In this document: positions 4,764-5,360 of the stretch, piece after piece | Numbering within the stretch: position 1 is the first letter of the stretch | How the letters are laid out: each line of letters starts with the position of its first letter | Assembly (NCBI GenBank): GCA_007136565.1 | Contig: SLGS01000202.1 | Span: 1-5,360 of the forward strand | DNA: 5,360 bases | Source of the DNA: Clostridia bacterium | Lineage (GTDB): Bacteria; Bacillota; Sulfobacillia; SLMV01 | Direction of reading: 5' to 3' | Notes under the pieces: generated by a model | The model's database searches: none | What the model was told of the DNA's origin: nothing | What the model saw: only the letters and a program-made list of their open reading frames with translations | Program-made: the position numbers and the translations under genes

Positions 4764-5360
4764 GTTCGATCCCTCCCCTGGTTGCGGGTAACGTTAGTCG
4801 GAGGTGATAGTCGAGGTGTGCCGCTGCCTCCACGGCCTCGGCCGAAAACAAGGTCTCCTCGAGACCCTTGCCGACGCACACTCCACCGTGGCCGGCGAGG
4901 ACGACCCCCAAAGCATCGGATTCATCGAGGGCGGAAGCGGCCTCCATCGCCAACTCTTCGGATCCCGGCGACAAGTGCCGTAGGCGCGGCAGATATCCCC
5001 GGGGCGCAATGGCCCCGAACTCGGGGGGGACGTGGGCGGGAACCCAGCGCGAATCCTGTGTCGTCAATCCCGCGAGAATCGTCCAAGGTCCGTGGAAGTG
5101 CAAGATAGCGTAGATCCCGGGATCTACCCGATAGATAGCGGCGTGCATCGCTGCCTCGCTGGAAGCCGGGGCGTCGAATTCGCGATCCCGAACGCCTGCC
5201 TCGACGAAATCGCATTCCCGCAGGTATCCCAGCGACGTCCCTCCAGGGGACACGAGGAAGGTTCCGTCGCACCGGGCGCTGAGGTTACCGGAAGTCCCCG
5301 GTGCCAGGCGGAGTTCGTAGGCAGCCCGCGCTACCCTGACGAGTTCCCGGCGCGTGTCTC
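4756..5360 (-). CDS. Class II aldolase/adducin-family enzyme (MtnB-like dehydratase or methylthioribulose-phosphate aldolase), 5' end cut by window
   Basis: The reading frame stays open to the window edge. The visible 200 residues begin DTRRELVRVARAAYELR, and by comparison with L-fuculose-phosphate aldolase only about 5-10 N-terminal residues are missing. A GTG at 5253 is internal, because the conserved phosphate-binding segment APGTSGNLSAR lies upstream of it. Further motifs are SPGGTS, SSEAAMH with the likely catalytic Glu68, the zinc ligands His87 and His89 in LHFHGPW, and the third ligand His157 in AGHGG. These make it a zinc-dependent class II aldolase-fold protein. It is first in view of the aldolase-mtnA-serS operon and overlaps mtnA by eight bases, so its substrate is probably the MtnA product. 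It could be MtnB (dehydration in the full methionine salvage pathway) or an Ald2-type aldolase yielding DHAP and an aldehyde. Sequence inspection cannot separate these. It is cytoplasmic, with no signal peptide or membrane segment visible. Confidence 0.88.
   Translation of the reverse strand, partial: DTRRELVRVARAAYELRLAPGTSGNLSARCDGTFLVSPGGTSLGYLRECDFVEAGVRDREFDAPASSEAAMHAAIYRVDPGIYAILHFHGPWTILAGLTTQDSRWVPAHVPPEFGAIAPRGYLPRLRHLSPGSEELAMEAASALDESDALGVVLAGHGGVCVGKGLEETLFSAEAVEAAAHLDYHLRLTLPATRGGIERD
4771..4778 (-). promoter_or_regulatory. Shine-Dalgarno site of mtnA inside the aldolase gene
   Basis: Minus-strand GGGGAGGG ends seven bases before the GTG at 4763 and lies within the last codons of the aldolase gene. 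It supports the GTG start and a coupled operon. Confidence 0.75.

Noticed and set aside
4230..5108. Open frame of 292 codons on the plus strand.
   Set aside because: It lies antisense to mtnA and the aldolase gene, whose family motifs are clear. Its product is Arg/Pro-rich and has no recognisable domain, as expected for a high-GC shadow.
5251..5253. GTG as the start of the aldolase gene.
   Set aside because: The conserved APGTSGNLSAR segment and an N-terminal helix typical of the family lie upstream in the same open frame, so the true start is beyond the window.
1..5360. CRISPR arrays, insertion sequences, phage genes or defence systems.
   Set aside because: No regularly spaced repeats, transposase, integrase or terminal inverted repeats were seen. 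The three tRNA genes are intact, with no sign of an attachment-site duplication.

Overview
The window holds four protein-coding genes and three tRNA genes from a moderately high-GC bacterium. One gene encodes a secreted protein with surface-layer-homology (SLH) domains, which fits a monoderm envelope such as a Firmicutes-type or deep-branching actinobacterial lineage. The seryl-tRNA synthetase reads as Firmicutes/Actinobacteria-like to me. Two of the three tRNA genes lack an encoded CCA end. The lineage is an inference and I cannot place the organism more precisely.

Layout from left to right. (1) Positions 41-1597 (+) encode an SLH-anchored, multi-domain envelope protein, followed by a long GC-rich hairpin. 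(2) Positions 1751-1969 (-) hold a short tRNA operon, tRNA-Ser(GCU) then tRNA-Arg(ACG). It has a recognisable promoter and a classic intrinsic terminator, and it converges on the SLH gene. (3) Positions 2055-2206 are non-coding and carry a dense cluster of DnaA-box-like 9-mers. Two match TTATCCACA exactly, one on each strand, and several more are near matches. (4) Positions 2231-2321 (-) hold tRNA-Ser(UGA). (5) Positions 2396-5360 (-) form a tightly coupled operon read right to left: a class II (zinc) aldolase whose N-terminus is cut by the window edge, then mtnA (methylthioribose-1-phosphate isomerase), then serS. Each junction is an 8-base overlap, and the Shine-Dalgarno sequence of each downstream gene lies inside the gene upstream.

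How the genes fit together. The aldolase and MtnA probably act on consecutive steps of 5'-methylthioadenosine or 5'-deoxyadenosine by-product salvage. MtnA would make the ribulose-1-phosphate compound, and the aldolase-family enzyme would either dehydrate it (MtnB) or cleave it (DHAP-shunt aldolase). SerRS is translated from the same message. Its substrate tRNA-Ser(UGA) lies 74 bases downstream, and tRNA-Ser(GCU) lies past the DnaA-box region.

The most unusual element is the DnaA-box cluster between the two tRNA-Ser genes. It could be a replication origin, a DnaA-titrating site or a DnaA-controlled regulatory region. The serS/tRNA-Ser neighbourhood is often near oriC in some lineages. However, no dnaA, dnaN, rpmH or gyr gene is in view, and the genes to the right are transcribed toward the cluster, which is not the usual leading-strand arrangement around an origin.
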